A stretch of 64,000 nt of DNA from Microvirga ossetica (GTDB taxonomy: Bacteria > Pseudomonadota > Alphaproteobacteria > Rhizobiales > Beijerinckiaceae): contig NZ_CP016617.1 in assembly GCF_002741015.1 (NCBI RefSeq), positions 1,240,001 through 1,304,000 on the forward strand. The letters run 5' to 3'. The position numbers and the translations under genes are program-made. Positions 1 through 8,318 of the stretch are shown piece by piece. The notes below the pieces were generated by a model. The model ran no database searches and was not told the origin of the DNA. It saw only the letters and a program-made list of their open reading frames with translations. How positions within the stretch are numbered: the stretch's first letter is position 1; each line of letters opens with the position of its first letter.

Positions 1-522
1 GTGATGGCGCTGATGGTGGGCGCGATGACCATCCACGGCATCGTGCCAGGTCCGCAGGTGATGACCAAGAACCCTGACCTATTCTGGGGCATGATCGCCT
101 CGATGTGGGTGGGCAACCTGATGCTGCTGATCATCAACCTGCCGCTGGTGGGCGTGTGGGTACGCCTGCTGAAGGTGCCGTATCGCCTGATGTTCCCGGC
201 GATCCTGATGTTCTGCTGCATCGGCATCTACTCGATCAACTCGTTGCCGACCGATGTCATGTTCATCGCCTTCTTCGGCCTGGTCGGCTACGCGCTGATC
301 AAGTTGGGCTTCGAGCCAGCGCCATTGCTTCTCGGTTTCGTGCTCGGCAAGCTGATGGAGGAGAACTTCAGGCGTGCGCTCATCATCTCCCGTGGTGAAA
401 TCATGACCTTCGTCGATCACCCCGTCAGCGCCGGCCTGCTCGTTGTAGCATTGATCGTCCTCGTTCTCGCGTTGCTGCCGACGATCCGCAAAGGACGGGA
501 CGAAGTTTTCGTTGAGGACTGA
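1..522 (+). CDS. tctA: TctA tricarboxylate transporter permease (C-terminal part)
   Basis: This is the C-terminal third of TctA, the large membrane permease of the tripartite tricarboxylate transporter, which imports citrate-like acids with a periplasmic TctC and a small TctB. The frame is open from the first base, so the start lies outside the window; about 173 of the roughly 500 residues usual for the family are present. The stretch GPQVMTKNPDLFWGMIAS near residue 17 is family-typical, and at least four hydrophobic segments follow before a short charged tail. Only 56 bases separate it from a same-strand ATP-citrate-lyase-like pair, which suggests that imported citrate is cleaved in the cytosol. 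TctB and TctC are expected upstream but cannot be seen. The substrate is inferred from context. Confidence 0.9.
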   Translation: MMALMVGAMTIHGIVPGPQVMTKNPDLFWGMIASMWVGNLMLLIINLPLVGVWVRLLKVPYRLMFPAILMFCCIGIYSINSLPTDVMFIAFFGLVGYALIKLGFEPAPLLLGFVLGKLMEENFRRALIISRGEIMTFVDHPVSAGLLVVALIVLVLALLPTIRKGRDEVFVED

Positions 523-578
523 ACCCAAGGGGCAACCATTCAATATTTGCGTCAACATCCTAACATTGGAGGTTTACA

Positions 579-1865
579 ATGCAGATCACGGGCATGCTCC
601 ATGGAGCCAAGCTCCTGCAATTCGCCGGGTTTCCGACCTCGGAAGTCCTTGGCCCCGACGCCAGCGAGGAGGAGATCCGGGCGCTCATCGACCGCCATGG
701 CAGCGTGTTCATCAAGCCGGTGTTCAAGGGCGGGGTCGGCAAGAAAGGCAAAGCCGGGCTCCTTGGCCGGGCCTCGGATCTACAGACCGCCTTGAAGGAG
801 AAGGAGCGGCTCTACTTCGTCGAGCACCGGGTAGGATCCATCGTGGCCAAGGCCAACGGGGTCACCTTCGAGGGCGCGGTGCCGGCCGAGCACGAGGTCT
901 ACTTCTCGATCGCCGACTCGACCCGCTTTCGCGCTCCCACCATGACCCTGACCCACCATGGCGGCATGGACATCGAGGAGCTCGACAAAAGCCTCGTAGC
1001 CCAGATCCCCTTTGATGCGCTGACCGGCCTCAAGGCCTTCGTGGTCGCCAACGCCCTGTCGGAGCTCAACGCCCCCAAGCCGATCATCTCGCCCCTCGTC
1101 CAGCAGTTGCCCAAGCTGTGGGAGCTCTACCACAACTTCGGCATGACCACGCTGGAGCTCAACCCGATCCGCATGCGGCCGGACCGGAACGGGCGCCTGA
1201 CCCCGGTGGCGTGTGACTTCAAGTGCGGCTTCGACCGCGACGATCCGCGCTGGGAGCGGCTCAACCTTCCCAACCACCTGTTTGCCACCGACTACTCGGA
1301 CTTCGAGCTCGAGATCAACCAGCTCCGCACCTACCAGGGCCAGAGTGACGTCTACGTCATCAACCCGCAGGGCACCATCCTGGCGCCCACCTTCGGTGGC
1401 GGCGCCAACTCTCTCGTCACCCAGATGCTGGGCGACGATGCAATCATCTCGTCGGACTTCGGGGGCAACCCTCCGTATGAGAAGATGAAGAAAGTCGCAC
1501 AGATCTGCTTCAAGCACTGGCTCAAGCAGTCGAACGTCCTGTTCATCATCGGCGGCAAGTCCAACAACACCGACATCTTCGAGACCTTCCGGGCGATGGC
1601 CGATGCCCTGCGGGAGCATTTCGGCCAGCATGGCCCCTCGCCGCTCTACGTCGTGGCCGGCCGCGGCGGGCCGAATCTGGTGCGTGGCATGGGTGTCTTG
1701 CGCGACACAATCGAGGCTCTCGGCCTGCCGTATCGCCTCTTCGGCTTCGACTCCGACATGAGCGAGGTCATCAACTACGCCCGTGCCGCAGATGCCTGGA
1801 TGAAGGCTGGCGGACGTGACGAGGTCGCGGCGAAGCTCCGCATTCCTTTGGCGACCGCAGCCTGA
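579..1865 (+). CDS. ATP-citrate lyase-like small subunit (ATP-grasp + citrate-binding)
   Basis: The 428-residue protein resembles the N-terminal part of ATP-citrate lyase (bacterial AclB / CcsB type): an ATP-grasp region at about residues 1-240, then a citrate-binding, CoA-ligase-like domain with a glycine-rich FGGGANSLVTQMLG loop near residue 270. The motif LELNPIRMRP near residue 205 matches the metal-binding ELNP segment of succinyl-CoA synthetase beta-type ATP-grasp folds. With the next gene it would activate citrate to citryl-CoA and cleave it to acetyl-CoA and oxaloacetate using ATP. The ATG is preceded by GGAGG at good spacing, and 37 bases separate the stop from the large subunit. A related acid-CoA ligase, such as a malate-CoA ligase, is the main alternative; the citrate-synthase-like tail on the partner argues for citrate. 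Confidence 0.78.
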   Translation: MQITGMLHGAKLLQFAGFPTSEVLGPDASEEEIRALIDRHGSVFIKPVFKGGVGKKGKAGLLGRASDLQTALKEKERLYFVEHRVGSIVAKANGVTFEGAVPAEHEVYFSIADSTRFRAPTMTLTHHGGMDIEELDKSLVAQIPFDALTGLKAFVVANALSELNAPKPIISPLVQQLPKLWELYHNFGMTTLELNPIRMRPDRNGRLTPVACDFKCGFDRDDPRWERLNLPNHLFATDYSDFELEINQLRTYQGQSDVYVINPQGTILAPTFGGGANSLVTQMLGDDAIISSDFGGNPPYEKMKKVAQICFKHWLKQSNVLFIIGGKSNNTDIFETFRAMADALREHFGQHGPSPLYVVAGRGGPNLVRGMGVLRDTIEALGLPYRLFGFDSDMSEVINYARAADAWMKAGGRDEVAAKLRIPLATAA

Positions 1866-1902
1866 GCGGGACTGACGATACAAACAGACTGGAGGAGACA
1901 CA

Positions 1903-4605
1903 ATGTTCAAGCAAGGCGTCGGCAGCTTCAAGTATCACGTAGGCATCAGCTCGCTCGACCAAATCGCCACCCGCGACGATCGGGTCTGCGTGCTCAACAT
2001 CCTGGGCGGCGAGTCGAGTGACGTCACTCCCGTCGGGCACGCCTACTCTGGCGGCAACGTGGTGTTCGGCACCTCGCCAGGCCGCAGCGGCCAGGTCCTG
2101 GAAACTCCGGTTGGTGATATTCCGGTCTACAGCAACGTCCGAGAGGGCCTCGAGGCGGGACACCGCTTCAACTGCGGTGTGGTGTATCTGCCGCCCTCCG
2201 GCGCCCGGGACGGCGTCGCCGAGCTGATCCGGGTCAATCCCGAGCTCAAGAAGATCTTCATCGTCACCGAGAAGCTGTCGGTGCACGACTCGCGCGAGAT
2301 CCGCGCCCTGGGCCAGCAGAACGGGATCGACATCTTCGGCGGCAACAGCCTCGGCGTGGCGGATGCCTGGAGCCAGGTGCGCATCGGTGGCGCCCTCGGC
2401 GGGGACAGTCCGGCTGAGGCCCTGCGCAAGGGCTCGATCGCGATCTTCTCGAACTCCGGCAACTTCACCACCACGATCGCCACCTACCTCCGCATGGCCG
2501 GCTGGGGCACGACCACGCTGATCTCGAGCGGCAAGGACGTGTACATCCATTATGCCGCCCCCGAGTTCGCCTTCGCGCTCGCCAATGATGCCCGCACCAA
2601 GGCGGCCGTCCTCTATGCCGAACCCGGCGGTTACTACGAGCTCGATGCCACCTTCACCAAGCCGGTGGTCGCCTGCGTGGTCGGGCGCTGGAAGTCGAAG
2701 CTCACCCGCGCGGTCGGTCATGCCGGCGCCATGGCCGGCGGCCATGACGACGCCGAGGCCAAGGAACAATGGTTCATGGCCAAGTTCGGCGTCGATGATA
2801 TCTTCACGCCGGAAAACCCGGTGTTCTCGCCCCGGGGTGCGGTGGTGGCCAACATCGCCCATATCCCGCAGGCCCTGACGGCGGTGATGCAGGCCAATGC
2901 GGCCCGCCCGGACTTCGAGCCCGAAGGCAGCCTTGCCCTCAAGCCCTGGTTCGGCTCGAGCCAGGGCATCGTGCTCCCACCCGAACTCGACCTGCCGGTT
3001 GTCGCTGCCGCCAACCCATACGACAGGCAGATCGCGCATCTGAACCGGCAGATCGGGGCGGTGTTTCCGCGCCAGGCGATGAAGGACGCGTCCGGCGCGT
3101 CGCAGATGGATGCCAAGACCCAGATCACGTCCCTCCATGGCACGTCCATGCTGGATGCAGCGCAGTTTCCGGTGGAGTCGAACATCTGCCTGTCGCTGCT
3201 GCGGGGACCGGGCAGCGAGAACGACCGGAAGCTGATCAATGCTGCCGTGGGGGCAGAGCTCAATCTGTTCGGCATGCCAGCCCTGGCGGCGGCTCAGGCG
3301 GCGCGGGAGGGCGGCAATGCGCCCAACACGGTTCTTGCTGCGGCGTGCAGCATCCTGGGTCCACGATATGCGCAGCAGGCACGCCAGGCCGTGCGGGCCC
3401 TCGTGGAAGGCTTTACGGCAGCCGGATTGCGGAGCGCCCTCGACGAGGAGTTCGATCTCGGTCTGATCGACATCGATGACCCCGCAGACCTGTTCGTGTC
3501 CGATCAACCTGACGCGAAGGCGGAAGCCCTGTTGCACGGATTGCAGACCCGGGGCGTGAAGTCGGTGTTCGTGCGCTACCTGCGTACCCTCAACGGCCAC
3601 CCGACCGCCGATGCCGTCCTGGCCGCGGCGGCGGCGACACTGGCGTGGGAGCCCCTGATGCGCAAGCGCATCTCATTGCTGACGGTGGAGACCTTGCCCT
3701 GGTGGCTTCGTCTTTTTGGGGTGCTGATCGGCGCGTCGGCCGATGCCGGCCAGCACCAGGAGGATTCATTCTGTGGCATCCCCAAGGAGGAGATCGTCGG
3801 CTCGCGGTCGCTGACCGAGATCGCGTTCGCCGCCCTGGTCGGCACCGAGCCCACCCCAGACAGCCTGTTTGCCTTCCAGACCCTGGTCGGCCTGCTGCTC
3901 TCGAACGGGCCGGGCACGATCTCGGCCCAGGGCGCCAAGGGGGCGGTTTCGGCCGACGGGCCCGAGACGCCCGAGCGGGTGCAGCTCAACAAGGCGCTGG
4001 TCGGCTTCCTGACCCATTCCGGTTACGCGCATGGCGGCAACGGCTACGAGGGTATCGCCTTCCTGATCGAGCAGTTCCAGGATGCCGATCTGGCCGATCC
4101 GGGTGATCCGGATCATGGCATCGATCTCTCGGCCCTCGCCCACCGATATGCGGCCGAATACGCGACCTATAAGGCGGACAAGAAGACAACCGGCAGCCTG
4201 GACATCCGGAAGATCCCCGGCGTGAACCACCCGGTGTTCAAGGACAAGCCCGTGAACCATGACCCGCGCGAGGTCTTCGTGCGCGAGTTGTTCGGGCGCC
4301 GCGAGGAATACAACGTCTTCCATGAGTACTACCAGGAACTCGTGAGGGCGCTGTACGAGACCGGCGTCTCGCGCACCGTGTACTGCGTCAACATCGATGC
4401 CGTGATCGCAGCCCTGCTCCTCAAGATGCTGTGGCAACCCTATCGGGACGGTGCCTTGACCCAGGAGGCTCTCGAGACGAGCGCGTTCACGATCTTCCTC
4501 TATGCCCGGATGCTCGGATGCGCTGCCGAGGTCGACGACCACCTCAACCGCGGCCGGAACATGGACACGCGGACGGCAGCGTCCAAGTGCCAGTACGTAT
4601 CCTGA
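1903..4605 (+). CDS. ATP-citrate lyase-like large subunit (CoA-ligase + citrate-synthase-like)
   Basis: This 900-residue protein fuses a CoA-binding/CoA-ligase alpha module (about residues 10-335) to a citrate-synthase-like module. VGHAGAMAGG places the phosphorylated histidine of the ligase near residue 272. In the C-terminal module HGGNGYEG, GVNHPVFKD and NIDAV resemble the His, His and Asp positions of the citrate synthase active site. AclA-type subunits are about 610 residues, so this one is roughly 280 longer; the surplus lies between the ligase and the final lyase region (about 340-600) and has its own short citrate-synthase-like stretches. The start has GGAGGAG eight bases upstream. 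It is co-directional with the small subunit and with tctA. Function is inferred from family resemblance; the long tail makes this an unusual member. Confidence 0.78.
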   Translation: MFKQGVGSFKYHVGISSLDQIATRDDRVCVLNILGGESSDVTPVGHAYSGGNVVFGTSPGRSGQVLETPVGDIPVYSNVREGLEAGHRFNCGVVYLPPSGARDGVAELIRVNPELKKIFIVTEKLSVHDSREIRALGQQNGIDIFGGNSLGVADAWSQVRIGGALGGDSPAEALRKGSIAIFSNSGNFTTTIATYLRMAGWGTTTLISSGKDVYIHYAAPEFAFALANDARTKAAVLYAEPGGYYELDATFTKPVVACVVGRWKSKLTRAVGHAGAMAGGHDDAEAKEQWFMAKFGVDDIFTPENPVFSPRGAVVANIAHIPQALTAVMQANAARPDFEPEGSLALKPWFGSSQGIVLPPELDLPVVAAANPYDRQIAHLNRQIGAVFPRQAMKDASGASQMDAKTQITSLHGTSMLDAAQFPVESNICLSLLRGPGSENDRKLINAAVGAELNLFGMPALAAAQAAREGGNAPNTVLAAACSILGPRYAQQARQAVRALVEGFTAAGLRSALDEEFDLGLIDIDDPADLFVSDQPDAKAEALLHGLQTRGVKSVFVRYLRTLNGHPTADAVLAAAAATLAWEPLMRKRISLLTVETLPWWLRLFGVLIGASADAGQHQEDSFCGIPKEEIVGSRSLTEIAFAALVGTEPTPDSLFAFQTLVGLLLSNGPGTISAQGAKGAVSADGPETPERVQLNKALVGFLTHSGYAHGGNGYEGIAFLIEQFQDADLADPGDPDHGIDLSALAHRYAAEYATYKADKKTTGSLDIRKIPGVNHPVFKDKPVNHDPREVFVRELFGRREEYNVFHEYYQELVRALYETGVSRTVYCVNIDAVIAALLLKMLWQPYRDGALTQEALETSAFTIFLYARMLGCAAEVDDHLNRGRNMDTRTAASKCQYVS

Positions 4606-4638
4606 CCAGAGCTGAGCGGATGACAGGGAGGTCCCGGA

Positions 4639-5292
4639 ATGAGTGAGCTTCTGACCACCGAGGCCTTATCGGCCTTCCTCCAGGTGATCATGATCGACCT
4701 GGTGCTGGCCGGCGACAACGCCGTCGTCATCGGCCTCGCGGCCGCGGGCTTGCCGAAGGAGCAGCGCAACAAGGCGATCCTGATCGGCATCATCGCCGCC
4801 ACGGTCCTGCGCATCGTGTTTGCGCTTCTCACCACCCAGCTTCTCCAGATCGTTGGTCTGCTGCTGGCCGGCGGCATCCTATTGCTGTGGGTGTGCTGGA
4901 AGATGTGGCGCGAGCTGCGGGCGGGCCATGCCGAGAAGGATCTCGAGGCCGAGGAGGCCTTGGAGGATCGCGACCTCGACGGGGACGGGAAGATCGCCGA
5001 GCATGCTCCGCGCAAGACCTTTGCCCAGGCGGCCTGGCAGATCGTGGTCGCCGACGTGTCGATGTCGCTCGACAACGTGCTCGCCGTGGCAGGCGCCGCG
5101 CAGGATCACCCGGTCATCCTTGTCTTCGGCCTTGGGCTGTCGATTGCCCTGATGGGAATCGCCGCCAGCTTCATCGCCCGCCTGCTCCAGAGGCACCACT
5201 GGATTGCCTATGTCGGTCTCGCCGTCATCCTCTACGTGGCCGTCGAGATGATCTACCGCGGGGCATTGGAAGTCTGGCCAAGATTGTCGTGA
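4639..5292 (+). CDS. TerC-family integral membrane protein
   Basis: This is a 217-residue membrane protein of the TerC/YjbE/YkoY family, some members of which export manganese. The two diagnostic acidic segments are present: LAGDNAVVIGLA near residue 26 and SLDNVLAVAGAA near residue 138. They sit in hydrophobic helices separated by an acidic cytoplasmic loop (residues 95-120) rich in Glu and Asp. Six or seven membrane segments can be counted. The ATG has GGGAGG upstream. It lies 33 bases after the lyase large subunit and 10 before a thioesterase, so it is probably co-transcribed. Its link to citrate is unclear; metal export alongside uptake of metal-chelating citrate is one possible reason, but that is speculation. 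Confidence 0.85.
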   Translation: MSELLTTEALSAFLQVIMIDLVLAGDNAVVIGLAAAGLPKEQRNKAILIGIIAATVLRIVFALLTTQLLQIVGLLLAGGILLLWVCWKMWRELRAGHAEKDLEAEEALEDRDLDGDGKIAEHAPRKTFAQAAWQIVVADVSMSLDNVLAVAGAAQDHPVILVFGLGLSIALMGIAASFIARLLQRHHWIAYVGLAVILYVAVEMIYRGALEVWPRLS

Positions 5293-5302
5293 GGGAGAAA
5301 CC

Positions 5303-5689
5303 ATGGAAACCGGTAAGATGGAGGTCCGTGAGGCGGTTATCCGCACGATCGCAATGCCGTCGGATACCAACCCGGCGGGCGACATTTTCGGCGGCTGGCT
5401 GATGGCGCAGATGGACTTGGCCGCCGGTAACGCCGCCGCCCGCCGTGCCCGCGGACGCTGCGTGACCGTTGCGGTCGACGGCATGACCTTTCACAGCCCT
5501 GTCCACGTTGGGGATGAGGTCTCGGTCCATGCCGAGCTGATCTCGACAGGGCGGACATCGATGAAGTTCCGGGTCGAGTCCTGGCGCCGCTCTCGCGACG
5601 GAGACGAGCGGATCAAGGTGACCGAAGCGGTCTTCACGTTCGTGGCCATCGACAGCGGGTCACGGCCCCGTCCATTGCCGACCGGATGA
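5303..5689 (+). CDS. YciA-like hotdog acyl-CoA thioesterase
   Basis: This small (128-residue) hotdog-fold protein belongs to the YciA/acyl-CoA thioesterase group, which hydrolyses short- and medium-chain acyl-CoA esters in the cytosol. The N-terminal segment MPSDTNPAGDIFGGWLMAQMD carries the family Asn, Asp and Gly pattern that shapes the active site, and the VAVDGMTFHSPVHVGDEV strand is typical of the fold. The ATG follows a GGGAG site with eight intervening bases. Its position 10 bases after terC and within the citrate-cleavage gene run suggests control of the CoA-ester pool. The exact substrate cannot be read from the sequence. Confidence 0.85.
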   Translation: METGKMEVREAVIRTIAMPSDTNPAGDIFGGWLMAQMDLAAGNAAARRARGRCVTVAVDGMTFHSPVHVGDEVSVHAELISTGRTSMKFRVESWRRSRDGDERIKVTEAVFTFVAIDSGSRPRPLPTG

Positions 5690-5798
5690 ACCCGAGGGGA
5701 AGCCATTACACCACGCCGTGGGCGCACGTCAGTCGTCCTGGGGAGGCCCTCGGTCCCTGATTGCTGCGGTGATCGAGGCGGCGAAAAGGAGCGGCACA

Positions 5799-6680
5799 GT
5801 GAACGAGGACATCCCGTTGTCCGAATGGGACGCCGATCAATACCTGAAGTTCGAAGCTGAGCGCACGCGCCCATCGGCTGATCTCCTGGCGCGTGTGCCG
5901 TTGACCGAGGCACGGCGATGCATCGACATCGGATGCGGGCCGGGAAACAGCACCGAGCTCGTCCTCGGTCGCTTCCCGGAAGCCATTGTCACCGGCCTCG
6001 ACAACTCTCCCGGTATGCTGTCCAAGGCGCGGGAACGGTTGGGAGGACTGACCTTCGAGGAAGCCGACCTGACAACATGGTGGCCGGACGAGCGATTCAA
6101 CCTGATCTTCGCGAGCGGTGTCCTGCAATGGCTGCCGGACCAACAGCGGATCGTGACCCGTCTTGTGTCGTTTCTGCATGATGGCGGTTGCCTCGCCGTT
6201 CAGGTTCCCAACACCGTCGACGAGCCATCCCATCGGTTGATGGACCAGGTGGCAAGCGATGGCCCCTGGGCAGGGAAGTTGTCGGCTGCATCCGTTGGCA
6301 AGCACAGCGCCGGAACGATCGACGAGTACTACGCCTGCCTGCAACAGATGGGCTGTACATGCGATCTTTGGGAAACCACTTACCTTCATCCTCTCACCGG
6401 TCCCGGTGCCATCGTCGAGTGGTTCAAGGGTTCGGATCTGCGGCGCTACCTGAAACTCCTTACTGACAAGGAAAGACCGGAGTTCTTGAGCCGGTACCAG
6501 GCAGCGCTCGCGAAAGCGTATCCGGCTCAGACTGAAGGAAAGGTCCTGTTGCGCGTGCCCCGGGTATTCTTCGTTGCTCAACGCAGCCGAACGAGGAAGT
6601 CGATCGCTCCATGGTCCTCGGATCCAGGAGCCCGCCGCCGGACGGGACGTGTGGTCGAATCTGAGCCGACGACGGTCTAG
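5799..6680 (+). CDS. tam: Trans-aconitate 2-methyltransferase-like protein
   Basis: This is a class I SAM-dependent methyltransferase closely resembling Tam, which methylates trans-aconitate, a spontaneous by-product and inhibitor of aconitase. CIDIGCGPGNSTELV near residue 34 is the SAM-binding motif I, and GVLQWLPD with the GGCLAVQVPN strand is Tam-like. A GTG start at 5799 is preferred because AAAGGAG lies eight bases upstream and the protein then begins NEDIPLSEWDADQYLKF, as homologues do; the frame is also open further upstream. At 293 residues it is about 35 longer than usual Tam, with a basic tail after RVFFVAQR. Lying beside citrate import and cleavage genes, a role in keeping citrate/aconitate flux free of inhibition is plausible. 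Confidence 0.85.
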   Translation: MNEDIPLSEWDADQYLKFEAERTRPSADLLARVPLTEARRCIDIGCGPGNSTELVLGRFPEAIVTGLDNSPGMLSKARERLGGLTFEEADLTTWWPDERFNLIFASGVLQWLPDQQRIVTRLVSFLHDGGCLAVQVPNTVDEPSHRLMDQVASDGPWAGKLSAASVGKHSAGTIDEYYACLQQMGCTCDLWETTYLHPLTGPGAIVEWFKGSDLRRYLKLLTDKERPEFLSRYQAALAKAYPAQTEGKVLLRVPRVFFVAQRSRTRKSIAPWSSDPGARRRTGRVVESEPTTV

Positions 6681-6773
6681 GGGCCGGTGCCAGCCAGCTT
6701 GCTCCCTGACACGGCGGCAGGGCGGCTGCTGCCGCTTGAGGTCAGGCGCAACAGCCCCGTTCGCAAATCGAAA

Positions 6774-7196
6774 TCACCAAACCATTCCGGTCGGCGGGAA
6801 ATGTCTCGCCAGGGATGCGGACACGAACCTGCTGGAGGGGCGGTGGCGCCGGTTGAGCGCGATGAATGTTCGATACACCACACAAATTGAAAGAAACACC
6901 TCGCGTGTCCGTTCTACTTCTACCCTGTCGGCACAGGCCAAACGGGTCACAAAGAGCAGCAGCAGCTGCCGCTCCTCGTCGCTGGCTTCGTCATTCAAGT
7001 GCATTGCCAAGCGGCAGATCGGGTGCGAGAAGCAACCTGGCATATCATCAACGGTACGGACTGGCCGGTATGGGAAGCCGGCCGCGACCACGGCTGCTTC
7101 ATTGATGCAGGTGCCTCCGTCTTTCCCTGGGAACACGTGCGAGCCTTGTTTCAATTTCCAATTCAGGATGTAGTCGAAACTGTTCATGGCGGCCAT
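6774..7196 (-). CDS. Conserved hypothetical protein
   Basis: The product is 140 residues and has no recognised domain. The first 110 residues look like a genuine conserved protein: a tryptophan-containing start (FDYILNWKLKQGSHVFPG), then DGGTCINEAAVVAAGF, a Cys/His pair in MPGCFSHPICRLAM, and the acidic NDEASDEERQLLLLF segment. I recall similar small proteins in Hyphomicrobiales, without a known function. The last 25 residues are rich in Arg and Ser and look unlike the rest, so the 3' end may be frameshifted or truncated. An internal ATG at 7187 is an alternative start. It is convergent with tam. No function is proposed. Confidence 0.55.
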   Translation of the reverse strand: MAAMNSFDYILNWKLKQGSHVFPGKDGGTCINEAAVVAAGFPYRPVRTVDDMPGCFSHPICRLAMHLNDEASDEERQLLLLFVTRLACADRVEVERTREVFLSICVVYRTFIALNRRHRPSSRFVSASLARHFPPTGMVW

Positions 7197-7502
7197 CCCT
7201 GTGGCGCGCCCCCACTTCGGAATTGTGATATTCTGGCACCACCTCTTTCAATCGAGAAAGCCTGCAGCCAGCGGCATCGGCAGAAAGGCGAGAAACCTTA
7301 AGTGGTGTTCCGAGCCATTTACGGTGAACGACAGCAAGTGGTGCGCACCGAACCTGTGCCTTGGGTCAATTTTTGCCCCACGGCAGACCGGACTTACCCT
7401 CTGCCCCTGACTGTAGAGCATTCTTCCTCGGGCACCGTCCTGGTCTCGCTCAAGCAACCTGATCATCAGAGGCCCTCTCCCCCAACAACGCGGCGGATCA
7501 CG

Positions 7503-8228
7503 TCAGGCCATATACTGGCCGCCGTTGACGGACAGGGTAGAGCCCGTAACGAAGCCGGCCTCATCGGCGGCCAGGAAGAGCACGCTGCGGGCGATCTCCT
7601 CCGCCTCGCCGAGGCGGCCGACGGGAATGAGCGGCAGGATCTTCGCCTTGAGGACTTCTTCGGGAACCGCCTTCACCATCTCGGTGGCGATATAGCCCGG
7701 CGCGATCACGTTGACGGTGACGCCCTTGTTGGCGTTTTCCTGCGCCAGCGCCTTGGCGAAGCCGATCACGCCCGCTTTCGCAGCGGAATAGTTGGCCTGT
7801 CCCATCTGGCCCTTCTGGCCGTTGATGGAGGAGATGATGATGATGCGCCCGAAGCCGCGTTCGCGCATGCCCTCGATCACCGGGCGCGTGCAGGTGAACA
7901 TCGAATCGAGGTTGGTGCGGATGACGGCGGACCACTGATCGAAATTCATCTTGTGGAACATGCCGTCACGGGTGATGCCCGCATTGTTGACGAGAATGTC
8001 GACGGGGCCGAGCTCGGCTTCGACCGCGCGGATGCCCGTCTCGCAGGCAGCGGAATCGGAGACGTCGAACTTGAAGACCGGGATGCCGGTCTCAGCTTTG
8101 AACTGGTTGGCGGCTTCGTCATTGCCGCCGTAATTGGCCGCAACTTTGTAGCCTGCGTCCTTCAAACCTTTTGAGATTGCGGCACCGATGCCACGAGTGC
8201 CGCCGGTGACCAATGCAACGCGCGCCAT
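7503..8228 (-). CDS. phaB: Acetoacetyl-CoA reductase (NADPH)
   Basis: PhaB reduces acetoacetyl-CoA to (R)-3-hydroxybutyryl-CoA with NADPH, the second step of PHB synthesis. The 241-residue length is standard. It is a classical short-chain dehydrogenase: TGGTRGIGAAI is the cofactor loop, NNAG follows at about residue 85, and the catalytic Ser-Tyr-Lys set is in SSINGQKGQMGQANYSAAKAG. The ATG at 8228 has AGAAGGA upstream and gives the family start MARVALVTGG, although the frame stays open 54 bases further. It is the last gene of a nine-gene minus-strand array and lies 90 bases after phaA. Confidence 0.96.
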   Translation of the reverse strand: MARVALVTGGTRGIGAAISKGLKDAGYKVAANYGGNDEAANQFKAETGIPVFKFDVSDSAACETGIRAVEAELGPVDILVNNAGITRDGMFHKMNFDQWSAVIRTNLDSMFTCTRPVIEGMRERGFGRIIIISSINGQKGQMGQANYSAAKAGVIGFAKALAQENANKGVTVNVIAPGYIATEMVKAVPEEVLKAKILPLIPVGRLGEAEEIARSVLFLAADEAGFVTGSTLSVNGGQYMA

Positions 8229-8284
8229 GCCGTTTCCTTCTGAGGTTTCCATCCGGTCGGATCGGCTTGGATCCGATCTCAAAA

Positions 8285-8307
8285 CAGCCCAGGTTGATCC
8301 CGGGCTG
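8285..8307 (-). other. Intercistronic hairpin between phaA and phaB
   Basis: CAGCCC at 8285-8290 pairs with GGGCTG at 8302-8307 around an 11-base loop. There is no T-run, so it is more likely an RNA-stability or attenuating hairpin than a terminator. The stem is short and could be fortuitous. Confidence 0.3.
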
Positions 8308-8318
8308 CTGGTGCTGTC

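Noticed and set aside
1771..3600. 609-codon minus-strand open frame opposite the lyase large subunit
   Set aside because: His/Arg/Asp-rich composition with no family motif; a mirror of the GC-rich coding strand.
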